Shown: positions 27,485 through 36,689 of the stretch, in pieces
How the letters are laid out: the number at the start of each line of letters is the position of its first letter
Numbering within the stretch: position 1 is the stretch's first letter
Source: Bacillota bacterium
GTDB taxonomy: Bacteria > Bacillota > UBA4882 > UBA8346
DNA: 64,000 nucleotides
Direction of reading: 5' to 3'
Assembly: GCA_029974635.1 (NCBI GenBank)
Contig: JARKQY010000002.1
Span: forward strand, 62,001 to 126,000
Notes under the pieces: generated by a model
Told to the model about the DNA's origin: nothing
Database searches by the model: none
Seen by the model: only the letters and a program-made list of their open reading frames with translations
Position numbers and translations under genes: made by a program

Positions 27485-28132
27485 ATGAAAAACATTATTA
27501 TTGCAATCGCAGTTTGTTGTTTGTTATTCTCTGCAAGCCATGACGCGCTTGCCAAAACAGAAACCAACGTAAATATTCATTATGTGAGCAGCTCGGAATT
27601 GTCAATTGTATCAGGAACTCCTGCCGCCGGTAACTTGGCGGGTTTTACATTGAGTTGTGATTTTACATATGATAGCAGAATCTCTGATAATCAAAAATTT
27701 ATAACACTGGAATTTGGTTCGGCATCAGCAACCGGAGGCTCCAGATCTTCTTATAGCATGTCTTTCACCTCCGGATACGGTATTTCTAAAAATGTGTTTA
27801 TAACATTCGAGTATATGTCGGCATCATCAGCTAATATCCATTTTGATGTGCTACTGGCGGGTGCAAAAATATCGCAATCCTATTTGAATGATCGTTTATT
27901 TCTAGACAGTTATTTCAGTTTTTCATTGCTGGGTTTTACTACTTACGAAAGTATACCGTTAATAGGTCATACCTTAATCTCCAAATTCGGTGCAAAATTT
28001 GGGTACAGGGTATCCGATAATTTCATCATCGATTGTGGAGGTAAAATCGCAGATATGGCTTACTTTGATACTTCTGGAGCCATCAATATTAGAAATATCA
28101 GTTTATCGTTAGGTGTATCATTACCGTTTTGA
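27485..28132 (+). CDS. Probable outer-membrane beta-barrel protein
   Basis: 215 residues. Residues 1-22 are a signal peptide (MKNIIIAIAVCCLLF... DALAK). The mature sequence consists of alternating polar/hydrophobic strands of 9-11 residues joined by short turns (FTLSCDFTYDSRI, FITLEFGSASA, SYSMSFTSGYGI, VFITFEYMSA) and ends in ISLSLGVSLPF. A last strand with terminal Phe is the classical beta-barrel assembly signal of outer-membrane proteins. About eight strands can be counted, the size of an OmpA/OmpW-like barrel. The family is not recognised. If correct, the cell has an outer membrane although it carries spore genes. Confidence 0.68.
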   Translation: MKNIIIAIAVCCLLFSASHDALAKTETNVNIHYVSSSELSIVSGTPAAGNLAGFTLSCDFTYDSRISDNQKFITLEFGSASATGGSRSSYSMSFTSGYGISKNVFITFEYMSASSANIHFDVLLAGAKISQSYLNDRLFLDSYFSFSLLGFTTYESIPLIGHTLISKFGAKFGYRVSDNFIIDCGGKIADMAYFDTSGAINIRNISLSLGVSLPF

Positions 28133-28322
28133 CTGGAATGTTACTTATGGCCTTAAACAAAAAATGCTACTTCTTAAATTACGATATCGTATCAAATCAA
28201 GGGCGCTTTTCATTTCCTGAAATCAGTCCCCGGGTACGGTACGCAACCCACGGAAAGCTATCGCGTAACCGTTGGATGGGATTGTCCATTCAGAGAGCAC
28301 TCCTTTTATTTAATACGTTAAC

Positions 28323-30353
28323 TTATGATAACGATATGCTTTGAATGAACTCCGCCACCAAATTCGGATCGAATTGAACTCCGGCCCTTTTTGAAAGTTC
28401 GGCAATGGCTTCTTCCGGAGAAAGCATCTTCCTATTAGTCATGGCGTCATAGGCATCCGCTATAGCCAGAATTCTGCATTCCAAAGGAATTTCCTCACCC
28501 TTGAGATGCAAAGGATATCCGTTGCCATTCCACCACTCGTGATGCCGCAGCACCCAATCAGCTATCGTTATCAAATCCGGGGAGGATTTGGCGATGCGAT
28601 ATCCGATTTCACAATGCCGTTGCATTTCCAATTCCTCTTCGGGGGTTAATTCACCCGACTTATTCAGAACTCGATCCGGAACTCCCACCTTGCCGATATC
28701 ATGAAATTGTGCCAAAAGCTTCAAATTGGCTAGCCGGTTCTCGGCGAACCCAAGGGTGTTTGCGAATTTGATTATCAGGTGTTGCAGCCTTCGGGTATGC
28801 TCTTCGGCGATAAGATCCCGGGCCTCCAGCGTTTTCAGCAAGTTATTCACAATTGTACTCCGGGTGCTCAAGCTGCGGTGCAATTTTTCTCGGTACATAT
28901 TATTGTCGGCAGTTTTAAAGAGATCGGCGATACTGGTGCCGGAATCGGCCCGGAAGGCGAACCCCACCGACAAGCTCAGATAGATGCCAGTATTGGAGTC
29001 ATTATATCTTTGGACCGCCGCTTCAATCCGCTGGACCGATTTTTCCACCAAAGCCAGCGGCGTTTTAGGAAGTAGTACGGCAAACTCGTCTCCGCCAATT
29101 CTTGCGATGACATCTTTTTCCCGGAAAGATTCCCGGATGGCCTGGGTAGCGGCCAGCAACAAGGAATCCCCCGCATCGTGCCCCAGCGTATCATTGATCA
29201 ACTTTAACCCGTCCACGTCACAGAGAATGATTCCGAGAGGATTATGGCTTTCCGCGTCAAAATAACGGTATGCTTCTTCAAAAAAGCTGCGATTATAAAG
29301 CCCGGTGGTGGAATCCTTCATACTTAAAAATTTTAATTGTTCCTCCATCCGGACTCTCTCGGTAATATTGCGGGCAATTCCTTCCAAGGCAAAAATTTTA
29401 CCGTTACTATCGGTTACCGGGTTGATGTATTGCTCGATCCAGAATGAATCTCCGTTTTTATGAATCCAACGCAAGGTAACAGGGTTGCTATAATCGAACT
29501 CCCCGGTCACTATTTGTTCCATAACCGCCAAATCAGCGGAATAAATAACCTTATAAACCAAATCCGGATCCCGGTAGTATTCCTCGGGAGTATAGCCGGT
29601 AACTTGAGTTACGGCGGCGCTAATGAATTCATATTTAAGAACCGGAAATATCTGTAAATGATAAACGATATCCCGGGCGTTTTCAGCCATAAAACGATAG
29701 CGGGCTTCACTTTGAGTCAAGTCCTGCCGGACTTTTTGAAAATAAAGCAGCAAAATTCCAATAGCCACAGTGACTGTACATATAGCAGCTAATAGATAAC
29801 CCCAGGAGTCTGCTTGAGAGTTGTAACGGATAAACGGATAACCCATCAGATTTAGCCCGGCGATGATTAATGCCCAGCCGACCATTTTCCCTCCATTCCC
29901 CGTTATTCGCCATTTCCGCAACAGTAATATCCCCCCCTGCAAAAACAATGCGGCAATCAGCGCAAACGCGGGAAACATATATAAGGACAAAGGCAACCCG
30001 GACCCATAGCCAATCAAGACTCCCGCTCCGGCCAGCATACAGCCAAACTTCACCCATTGCGGGTGTTTTCTTATATTCAGAAAACTATAAATACCTCTCA
30101 ATAAAAAGATGCTTGCAGCCAGGAAAGCAACAGCCTCCCCTAAAATCCCAAAGTTGTACGGAAGAAAATGATATGACAATGTAAACACGGGTCCCAAAGC
30201 GAAGCCAAGTGCTGTCAGCGCCCACGTTTTAATGAAGCTTTCATGGTACTGGCAATAGAGGTACCAAAATACCGCCGCAACCATTAAACCACTACAGGCC
30301 ATTAAAATTGCCGCCGGAGTAACCCATAACATTGTTTTCACCCGATTTGTCAT
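28323..30353 (-). CDS. Membrane PAS-GGDEF-HD-GYP cyclic-di-GMP signalling protein
   Basis: 676 residues. Residues 1-205 have about seven transmembrane helices. A PAS domain spans about 218-335 (ARYRFMAENARDIVYHL), a GGDEF domain about 345-495 and an HD-GYP domain about 500-676. The GGDEF motif is intact at 420-424 with an upstream DVDGLKLINDTLGHDAGD, so diguanylate cyclase activity is possible. HDIGK (551-555) and HHEWWNGNGYP (604-614) are intact, so c-di-GMP phosphodiesterase activity is possible too. One protein may therefore make and degrade the messenger depending on a PAS or membrane signal. It has its own minus-strand unit. Confidence 0.93.
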   Translation of the reverse strand: MTNRVKTMLWVTPAAILMACSGLMVAAVFWYLYCQYHESFIKTWALTALGFALGPVFTLSYHFLPYNFGILGEAVAFLAASIFLLRGIYSFLNIRKHPQWVKFGCMLAGAGVLIGYGSGLPLSLYMFPAFALIAALFLQGGILLLRKWRITGNGGKMVGWALIIAGLNLMGYPFIRYNSQADSWGYLLAAICTVTVAIGILLLYFQKVRQDLTQSEARYRFMAENARDIVYHLQIFPVLKYEFISAAVTQVTGYTPEEYYRDPDLVYKVIYSADLAVMEQIVTGEFDYSNPVTLRWIHKNGDSFWIEQYINPVTDSNGKIFALEGIARNITERVRMEEQLKFLSMKDSTTGLYNRSFFEEAYRYFDAESHNPLGIILCDVDGLKLINDTLGHDAGDSLLLAATQAIRESFREKDVIARIGGDEFAVLLPKTPLALVEKSVQRIEAAVQRYNDSNTGIYLSLSVGFAFRADSGTSIADLFKTADNNMYREKLHRSLSTRSTIVNNLLKTLEARDLIAEEHTRRLQHLIIKFANTLGFAENRLANLKLLAQFHDIGKVGVPDRVLNKSGELTPEEELEMQRHCEIGYRIAKSSPDLITIADWVLRHHEWWNGNGYPLHLKGEEIPLECRILAIADAYDAMTNRKMLSPEEAIAELSKRAGVQFDPNLVAEFIQSISLS

Positions 30354-30653
30354 ATGAAATGTCTTGCCGGGATTTTTTATTACTCTAATACTAGTTTCGA
30401 CAAATACCTGCCAAGAGTTAAGTTAATATCTACTGGAACATTACGGAATAATAGAGTGTTTATTGGAAAACTGGTAATTGCTTTTCTTAATTAATCACCG
30501 GAATGTTCAAAATTATAAAATCCCGGCTAAATGTGCGCGCGGGATTTTTGTAATATTTTTTTCATTCCCCTAAAAGACCGCTTACCATGAAGCTGTAGTT
30601 TATTGACCATTTCTTCACCCTGAACGGCTTTTTATAGGGCAAGGCGAGGCTTA
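30354..30653. other. Intergenic region
   Basis: 300 bases between two minus-strand genes. It holds the terminator of the upstream lipoprotein gene (30518-30550) and must hold the promoter of the GGDEF/HD-GYP gene. Nothing else was seen. Confidence 0.5.
30518..30550 (-). terminator. Intrinsic terminator after the lipoprotein gene
   Basis: AAATCCCG (30518-30525) pairs with CGGGATTT (30540-30547); T-rich sequence follows on both strands. It is placed downstream of the minus-strand gene ending at 30654. Confidence 0.7.
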
Positions 30654-32384
30654 TTAATTTCCCTTTAAAAACTTTGAAAAATATTTATTATTTATTTTAA
30701 AAGACTTACTGCTCATTTTAAGTTGAGTCGAACCTATTAATCCATCTAAATCAGCAAAGCTAAATTTTTCAACCCATATTCTGTTAATTTGGCCAAGGGC
30801 TTGTGTGATAATGATTAGGCTATTACCATCAATGAGCAAACGTTTACCAACCCGACTACTATATTCAATCGGAATGGAAATGAGCGAATGAGGAGCTGTT
30901 TTATTTAAGATCATCAGACTGGCTTTGCTCCCGGTTGTATTTAGTACATAAATTTTATCATTATAAAATACTAGGTCATTATACGCATATCCAAGAGTAC
31001 TGTGGTAGGTTATGGTTCCGGAAGATATATCAAATATTCTTCCGGATGCAGATAAAACCTTTAACTCATCATCAAATTGTTTTAATGGATGGATAAAACT
31101 ATACTCGCCATGGTAGGGACTATCATCATAAGTGCCAAACTTTTCTGTGATTAAATCATATTCTAGATAACATAAATCATTGGGAGTCGTTCCATCACGC
31201 AAAATATAGACACGATTTTGACCAGGAATATTTACAAATGTTTTCGATGGTCCTCCCACTCCTCCGGAATCCGTTTTAACAAAATCAGATAACCGTATAA
31301 ACGAACCTCCGGGACTATCATTACAAATCAGATAATTATCTATAGAGTAAAGACAATTAATCGACGACGCAGCGTTATATTTATGTGTATTGATGCCTGT
31401 TCCGATATTGTACTGCCAAAGTCTCGCACTTTCTCCGATATACAAATTATTCTGATTTAATACCATTGATTTTATTGGACTCGCAAAACTTGCGACTGTT
31501 TGAACCTTATCAGCCACAATATCCCATTGTCGCAATGAATTATTGGTCTGATCCGTGAGATAAATCTTATGATCCGAACCTAATTCGAAAAAATCCGACA
31601 CAAATGATCTATTTAGTATTTCTTGGTAATCTCTAGTATAATCAGTTGCCAATAAACTCGACGGCCCTGTATAACCATAATCTGACGGTATTAATAGAAA
31701 ATATAATTCGCTATCTTTATAGTCATAAATATATTTTGTTTGGTTTGGATTGACTGTCTCATCATGACCATTAATTAAGTCATCAATATTATTACTATAA
31801 TTGCAGGTTAATGAGGCGCTTTGAGCAGTAAAATCTATGGCTAAACTTTTCCCTTGTGTTTGAGAAAGTTTATAAAGAAAATACGGAGCAATAGTAAAAT
31901 CTTGATTAACCGGGGTTCCATAAGTTAGTTCAGCCACAAGCTTTTTTGAAATACCAAATCTTACAATATTATTATTCCAATAATCAAAATACCTGAGCCA
32001 ATAACTTATATGATAACTACTATCTGTATTTTGATATAGTAATTGATAAAAATAAGTTGGTTCATAACTATTTTTAAATTGGAATAAATAGAATCCGATA
32101 TAATAAGTTGAACCGGGAATATTAATGGATTGAGTAAGACTACTATCTGAACTGATGTTTTCATAAAAATAACTTTTCAATAAACTATAGTTTCCTTGGC
32201 TATCTTTTGCGACTGCTTGCATTACAATATAATAACTTTGATAATTCGAAGGAAGCCCATCCAGTATGACTTCCATATTAGTTCCTTCATTACTTCCCCC
32301 AGGACCATTATTGCCACCGCAACCCCCAAATATAAACAAGCTTGATACTATAATTAATAAAAGAACTCTTCGGAAAATCGTCAT
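30654..32384 (-). CDS. Lipoprotein with probable beta-propeller repeats, unknown function
   Basis: 576 residues from the ATG at 32384 (MTIFRRVLLL). The signal peptide ends in a lipobox, SLFIFGGCGGNNGPGG, so Cys is lipidated. The remainder is rich in Tyr, Ser, Asn and Asp. From about residue 270 it shows repeated four-strand blades of the type KIYLTDQTNNSLRQWDIVADKV, NNLYIGESARLWQYNIGTG and DKIYVLNTTGSKASLMILNK, typical of a beta-propeller. The gene has noticeably more A and T than its neighbours, suggesting acquisition or relaxed codon use. No specific family is recognised. A surface binding or sensing role is a guess. Confidence 0.78.
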   Translation of the reverse strand: MTIFRRVLLLIIVSSLFIFGGCGGNNGPGGSNEGTNMEVILDGLPSNYQSYYIVMQAVAKDSQGNYSLLKSYFYENISSDSSLTQSINIPGSTYYIGFYLFQFKNSYEPTYFYQLLYQNTDSSYHISYWLRYFDYWNNNIVRFGISKKLVAELTYGTPVNQDFTIAPYFLYKLSQTQGKSLAIDFTAQSASLTCNYSNNIDDLINGHDETVNPNQTKYIYDYKDSELYFLLIPSDYGYTGPSSLLATDYTRDYQEILNRSFVSDFFELGSDHKIYLTDQTNNSLRQWDIVADKVQTVASFASPIKSMVLNQNNLYIGESARLWQYNIGTGINTHKYNAASSINCLYSIDNYLICNDSPGGSFIRLSDFVKTDSGGVGGPSKTFVNIPGQNRVYILRDGTTPNDLCYLEYDLITEKFGTYDDSPYHGEYSFIHPLKQFDDELKVLSASGRIFDISSGTITYHSTLGYAYNDLVFYNDKIYVLNTTGSKASLMILNKTAPHSLISIPIEYSSRVGKRLLIDGNSLIIITQALGQINRIWVEKFSFADLDGLIGSTQLKMSSKSFKINNKYFSKFLKGN

Positions 32385-32578
32385 CAAAACCTCCATCAAG
32401 ATCGGATTCTCGCAACTACCTCTTAAATTTTACTTTATTGGCGGAGAATTGGCTTGTCCATATTTAAAGTTAGTATATCATAAATTACTGTTTTTGCCAA
32501 TTTTTTAGAATATTTTTTTGTATACTAGTATCACTTTCAAAAGAGAGCAAGTGGCAAGTAAGATTAATTGGCTTTAAC

Positions 32579-34729
32579 TCACTTCAGCACCGTTTTTCTA
32601 TCTTTACGATAAAATGCTTCAATGATTTTCAAACTATTATCCCGCAAATCGGCCAGGAGTTGCGACCGTTCGCTGTTTCCCTGCCTCAAATAGTAGTTAC
32701 TCAAAATAGCGGCGATGGTTCCCTGGCAAGTTAAAATATTCACTCCTCTTGAGGTATGATAGGCATCGATCCCCTTCATCCGGTTCAATTCACTTTCCAG
32801 GAAATTGACGACTTTTATATCATTCGGACCATTATTCATAAGCTTGCCCAACATTTCATAACACCATGATTCATAACGATATTTCACGGCTGCGGTCATC
32901 CGGTCAAACAACACCGCCGGATTAATCCCCTTGGTGAGACTGATGGATGCGCAAACCAGGCTGATATTCTCGGTGGCCTTATCCCTGAAGACGAGGCGGT
33001 TATTCATGGCTCTTTCAACGATATCCCGAGCCGGCAGCCAATTGGAATCAACCGCCAGGTAATTGGCGCCGTCGAAATAAACGACAACCCAATTGGCGGT
33101 TTGGATAAACTCGCCGAATATCCGCTGATAATTATTGTTGATAACCGTTCCCAAAACGATTTGGACATTTTCTTTGCTTAAATCGCTGATGGGTAGTCGT
33201 CCGCTTTCAAAGTCCAATGATTTTTGCAAAGTTTCCTCATCGTGAATTTGCTGCGCCCTGCCCCCGATAAACACTTTGATCTGCGGCGAATACCACCGCA
33301 AATATCCATCCCAGGTCCAGCAAGAAAAAGCATTGCCGCCGATCTGATTATCATTGATAAATTCAGCCATGGCCACCGGATAGTTATTTTCATACACCAT
33401 GCTCATTTTTTTGTACAAGGAGCCATTCTCCCAGAGCGGGTGATTTGCCCGATACGCGTCATAGAAACCGACGATCTCCGCTCCAGCAAAACCAAAAATC
33501 ACAATACAGAGGATCACCTGCAGCCAGTAGATCCTGAAATTACGGATGAACCATGATACCAGCAGCGATACCAAAGGAACCGCCGCCAGTAATGCAATGG
33601 GATAAACCCGCTGCGACTTAACAGCCAAGATCGTGCTGATTGTGACAAACAATATCTCGAATACGACGACTCCAATATTCGGATGATTTTTTACAATTGC
33701 CGCCACAAGGGACTCTTTCTTCGTCCTATTCATTTTATTGGTTTTAGCGGCTTTATGGGCGTAAATAAGCCGTAATAAAAGCAGCCCAAAGGGGATGGCC
33801 AGGGTAATAAAGAAGGTATAAATATTTAAAATGAGCCGGTATCGCCAAACCGGTTGCCACTCCGTAATGTTTTGAAACTGGGTATTGCCCGCCATGATCA
33901 AGGACATTTTCAGGTTTTCAATCCCAAAGGGATTGCAAAACACTGTGAGCAATAAAGCTGCCAGTCCTCCAACAGCAAAATGCCAATATTCCCCGACGCT
34001 CTTCCAGCCGCCCGAGAGGAGCCGCTGTAAAATCATTACCCCGGCCCACAGGGCCATCATCAGCAAACCAAAGATATAACCGCCGTGCATATTAGCCCAG
34101 ATACCGGTGATAACCGCCGTTATATATATCAATTTTGGATTGCGCCGGGAGCTGTACAATATCCATAAAACCAATGGGATGAAACAAAAAGTGAATAAAC
34201 TGCCCCGGATGCTGTAAAAAAAGCCGGAAAATATCAAGGCCGCCGCCATGACAATCATTGCTATCCCGGTGGCAGCGCCCCGTTTTCTGGATGCCCCTAT
34301 CATCAAAACGGCTGTCAGTCCTACCAGCAGCGCTTTGATAACGGTAAAAATCTCAAATCCGAATAACCGGTGGGCCAAAAAAAACAGCACACCGGTCCCC
34401 CAATTTTGATTAATCCAAGTCCGGCCTTGGGTTGTAAAAGACCAGTCGTCCGGTTTGCCCAACATACCGTTGAACGCATCCCGGCCTCCGGCCAGGGTCA
34501 TATATAAATCCGACTCAATCTTTGGTTTCAACCAGATAACCAAAACCGCCAAGCAAAAAAGCAAAATAGGGAGCAGCTTTACCAGTAAGTTCTGCTGGTT
34601 TAAGGTATTGATAAATTTAAGTAGCGAATTTGACTGAAATGACGTTGAAGTTGCCGGTTTACCGGTTCGTTGCGACTTACCCGCCGAAAGATTGGATTTC
34701 TTATATTTTGCCAATTTAATCACTTCCAT
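32579..34729 (-). CDS. Polytopic membrane protein, GT-C glycosyltransferase-like
   Basis: 716 residues from the ATG at 34729 (MEVIKLAKYKK); a frame extends to 34825. About ten transmembrane helices lie in the first 450 residues. After the first helix comes SDLYMTLAGGRDAFNGMLGKP and SFTTQGRTWINQNWGTGVLF, the loop pattern of a widespread membrane family (DxxxHxxxG...SFTAPGRPW-like) regarded as GT-C-fold glycosyltransferases. The C-terminal 270 residues are soluble and outside (GGNAFSCWTWDGYLRWYSPQIKVFIGGRAQQ). It could transfer sugars from polyprenyl-phosphate carriers to wall or protein acceptors; catalysis is inferred from topology only. Confidence 0.72.
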   Translation of the reverse strand: MEVIKLAKYKKSNLSAGKSQRTGKPATSTSFQSNSLLKFINTLNQQNLLVKLLPILLFCLAVLVIWLKPKIESDLYMTLAGGRDAFNGMLGKPDDWSFTTQGRTWINQNWGTGVLFFLAHRLFGFEIFTVIKALLVGLTAVLMIGASRKRGAATGIAMIVMAAALIFSGFFYSIRGSLFTFCFIPLVLWILYSSRRNPKLIYITAVITGIWANMHGGYIFGLLMMALWAGVMILQRLLSGGWKSVGEYWHFAVGGLAALLLTVFCNPFGIENLKMSLIMAGNTQFQNITEWQPVWRYRLILNIYTFFITLAIPFGLLLLRLIYAHKAAKTNKMNRTKKESLVAAIVKNHPNIGVVVFEILFVTISTILAVKSQRVYPIALLAAVPLVSLLVSWFIRNFRIYWLQVILCIVIFGFAGAEIVGFYDAYRANHPLWENGSLYKKMSMVYENNYPVAMAEFINDNQIGGNAFSCWTWDGYLRWYSPQIKVFIGGRAQQIHDEETLQKSLDFESGRLPISDLSKENVQIVLGTVINNNYQRIFGEFIQTANWVVVYFDGANYLAVDSNWLPARDIVERAMNNRLVFRDKATENISLVCASISLTKGINPAVLFDRMTAAVKYRYESWCYEMLGKLMNNGPNDIKVVNFLESELNRMKGIDAYHTSRGVNILTCQGTIAAILSNYYLRQGNSERSQLLADLRDNSLKIIEAFYRKDRKTVLK

Positions 34730-34914
34730 AACTTTAGTTTCAATAATATATGGCTGGTGTACTAATTCAATATTCCGGATATTTCTCCTTTTTATATAAA
34801 ACTTATTTAAAGAATGTAATATCAAGATTGACTGTTAATATACAAACTAATACTGTCACTTGGCAGAAGTGTTTTTGCATTTTAGAACAACAACTATGAA
34901 AATTCAAAAAAATA

Positions 34915-34943
34915 TTGACAAAAAAGAGAAAATTATGTAAAAT
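34915..34943 (+). promoter_or_regulatory. Consensus promoter for the agr-like locus
   Basis: TTGACA (34915-34920), 17 bases, TAAAAT (34938-34943), followed by a second TATAAT-like hexamer. It is the strongest promoter in the 455-base gap and lies about 240 bases before agrB, leaving a long leader in which no structure was recognised. Confidence 0.7.
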
Positions 34944-35184
34944 ATAATTAGATTATGTTAATGAAAAGAAAAATATTCTCCGAATATCCAGTAATTCGTA
35001 TTAATCGCTATGCCAGGATCTAACCCAAAAATACAGTAATTACAACATAAGTGTCAACACCTTTATATGGAACCACTAATGGTCACGGATAAAACTAATA
35101 CCAAAATTCTTTATGGTTTATTAGCGGTCATTCGCGTAATTCGCGGCTAAGCGATATCTGTTTTCACACTAAGGATGTGATCCC

Positions 35185-35787
35185 ATGACCACCATTGCGG
35201 AATTTGCTGATCGATTCGGAAAATATATTAGTGAAAAAGCAGGCTACCAGGCGGAGCTGAAAAAAATTTGCTATGGGGTTGAATGCATTTTGGTCATCTT
35301 CATAACATTGGCCTTTATGTTGTTATTCGGATTCATTTGCGGCGTTTTTAGAGAAACAATGATAATTTTTTCAGGTATGCTCATTATGAAATATATCATT
35401 GGTGGGCCGCATTTATCCGGGCTCTCGCGCTGTATCGGTTTAAGTGCTATTTTAACCGTCAGTGCGGCTTGGTTACTAAAGCTCGGATTCCTAGAGATCC
35501 CGGCGGAGCTATTATTCCTTCCCTATTTGGCGGGTTTTATTATTATCCAGCGCTATGCGCCAATCTTAACCATGGATAAAGCATCAAGCCAGCAACATAA
35601 GAAGGCCCGGCAAAATTTAGCCAAAATTGAACTGCTGATTCTCATCCTGATAAATATTTTTAACCCGAATTCATGGTGGTATGGCGTTTTCATCGGAAGT
35701 CTTCTTGCCATTGGTTTAGTTTCTCCTGGTGGAGTTAAGTTCATATACTGGGTTGAAACTATTACAAAACCAAAGGAGGTGAGATGA
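35185..35787 (+). CDS. agrB: Accessory gene regulator B family peptidase
   Basis: 200-residue membrane protein of the AgrB family (cysteine endopeptidase that cuts the AgrD precursor and forms the thiolactone peptide). The catalytic pair is visible in GGPHLSGLSRC: His76 and Cys83, with the seven-residue spacing of Staphylococcus aureus His77/Cys84. Five or six hydrophobic helices surround it. Its stop codon ends one base before the agrD start, and the agrD ribosome binding site lies inside its last codons, so both are translationally coupled. This gene heads the signalling locus behind a consensus promoter. Confidence 0.93.
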   Translation: MTTIAEFADRFGKYISEKAGYQAELKKICYGVECILVIFITLAFMLLFGFICGVFRETMIIFSGMLIMKYIIGGPHLSGLSRCIGLSAILTVSAAWLLKLGFLEIPAELLFLPYLAGFIIIQRYAPILTMDKASSQQHKKARQNLAKIELLILILINIFNPNSWWYGVFIGSLLAIGLVSPGGVKFIYWVETITKPKEVR

Positions 35788-35788
35788 T

Positions 35789-35893
35789 ATGAAAAAGTTT
35801 TACATATTATTGGCATCTCTGATCATTTTTATCATGACGGTTTGCAGCAGTTTTGCATGCTATGGCTCCATTTACCAACCCAAAATCAGATGA
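35789..35893 (+). CDS. agrD: AgrD-like cyclic autoinducer peptide precursor
   Basis: 34 residues, with AGGAGGTGA 7 nt before the ATG. A Lys-rich start and hydrophobic N-terminal helix (MKKFYILLASLIIFIMTV) are followed by CSSFACYGSIYQPKIR. The SFAC-(4)-YQPK pattern matches clostridial AgrD precursors, where Cys (here Cys24) forms a thiolactone with the carboxyl group about four residues on, giving a ring such as CYGSI. The C-terminal tail YQPKIR is shorter than usual and lacks the acidic residues of staphylococcal AgrD. Neighbouring AgrB supports the call. The exact cyclic product is inferred. Confidence 0.85.
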   Translation: MKKFYILLASLIIFIMTVCSSFACYGSIYQPKIR

Positions 35894-35940
35894 AGTTTTG
35901 AATTGAACCCTTTGCTTCAATAAGGTATATCAAGCGAAAA

Positions 35941-36000
35941 AGATATACAATATATAACATACGTATTGCATAATCATACACCGTTATATATTGTATATCT
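35941..36000. repeat. Perfect 18-bp inverted repeat upstream of the agr membrane protein gene
   Basis: AGATATACAATATATAAC (35941-35958) and its exact reverse complement (35983-36000) flank 24 bases. No T-run follows. It lies between agrD and the next gene, 50 bases before its start, and could be an operator pair, an RNA stem or the remains of a small mobile element. Confidence 0.85.
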
Positions 36001-36052
36001 TCTTTGTGCTATAATATTATCATAATTCACAATATAAGGAGTTTCAACGATC

Positions 36053-36523
36053 ATGATGGCCATTGAGAGTTTTGTGCTGTCTTTATTCGGATGGTGGATA
36101 CTGTACCACTTGGCGCTGGCTTTTTTGGGAATCAACCGGTCTTTTAAAGAATGTGTGATTCCCATTATAATTCTAGCCTTGATGCCGGTTATCACCCGTC
36201 ATATTTTAAAGTTCACGCCCTTAATAAATACAATTGCACTAACGATCCTACTGATAATCGCTCTCAAATTTTTGGGGAAATTAAACTGGTTTCAAGGTAC
36301 AATCGGCGGCTTGTTAAGCATGATCACCATGACCGCCGGGAGTATGTTTTTGGTTGCCCCTATGTTGACTTTATTTGAAATCGATGTTTCCCGACTGGAT
36401 ATCTCCCATCACAAAAATAACTGGATATTGATGATACTCGACTTGTCCGAGTTTACCATCCCCGGTTTGGTATTACTCATACTGAAACTGAAAAACATTG
36501 CGCTGGTAAAACATGTAACTTAA
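36053..36523 (+). CDS. Five-helix membrane protein of the agr-like locus, candidate peptide receptor
   Basis: 156 residues (ATG 36053, or 36056), AAGGAG upstream. It consists almost only of hydrophobic helices: about 7-28, 34-52, 58-76, 82-110 and 124-147, with short polar loops. No catalytic motif is seen. In classical AgrC the peptide-binding sensor is a 5-7 helix domain fused to the kinase. Here the two kinases downstream have only two helices each, so this protein may be the detached sensor. That role is inference. It could also be a transporter or immunity-like protein. Confidence 0.7.
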   Translation: MMAIESFVLSLFGWWILYHLALAFLGINRSFKECVIPIIILALMPVITRHILKFTPLINTIALTILLIIALKFLGKLNWFQGTIGGLLSMITMTAGSMFLVAPMLTLFEIDVSRLDISHHKNNWILMILDLSEFTIPGLVLLILKLKNIALVKHVT

Positions 36524-36524
36524 A

Positions 36525-36671
36525 CTTGAGTTCGGCAAGTAACTTTAGAAATCGAATATATTCAAGACTTGGCGATATAAGCAAGAACCTGATCCGGCAG
36601 TTTTTCTAAGGATGATTGAAAAACTCGATTGAATTTTAATGTTTTTAAGGACGTTACGAATCGAGGTTAAA
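36525..36671 (+). repeat. Dispersed repeat family 2, copy 2 (inside agr-like locus)
   Basis: Begins TTGAGTTCGGCAAGTAACTT and ends GGACGTTACGAATCGAGGTT, matching 7369-7539 over most of its length. It separates the membrane protein gene from the first kinase gene, so any polycistronic RNA would contain it. Confidence 0.8.
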
Positions 36672-36689
36672 TAGACAGGAGATATATGA

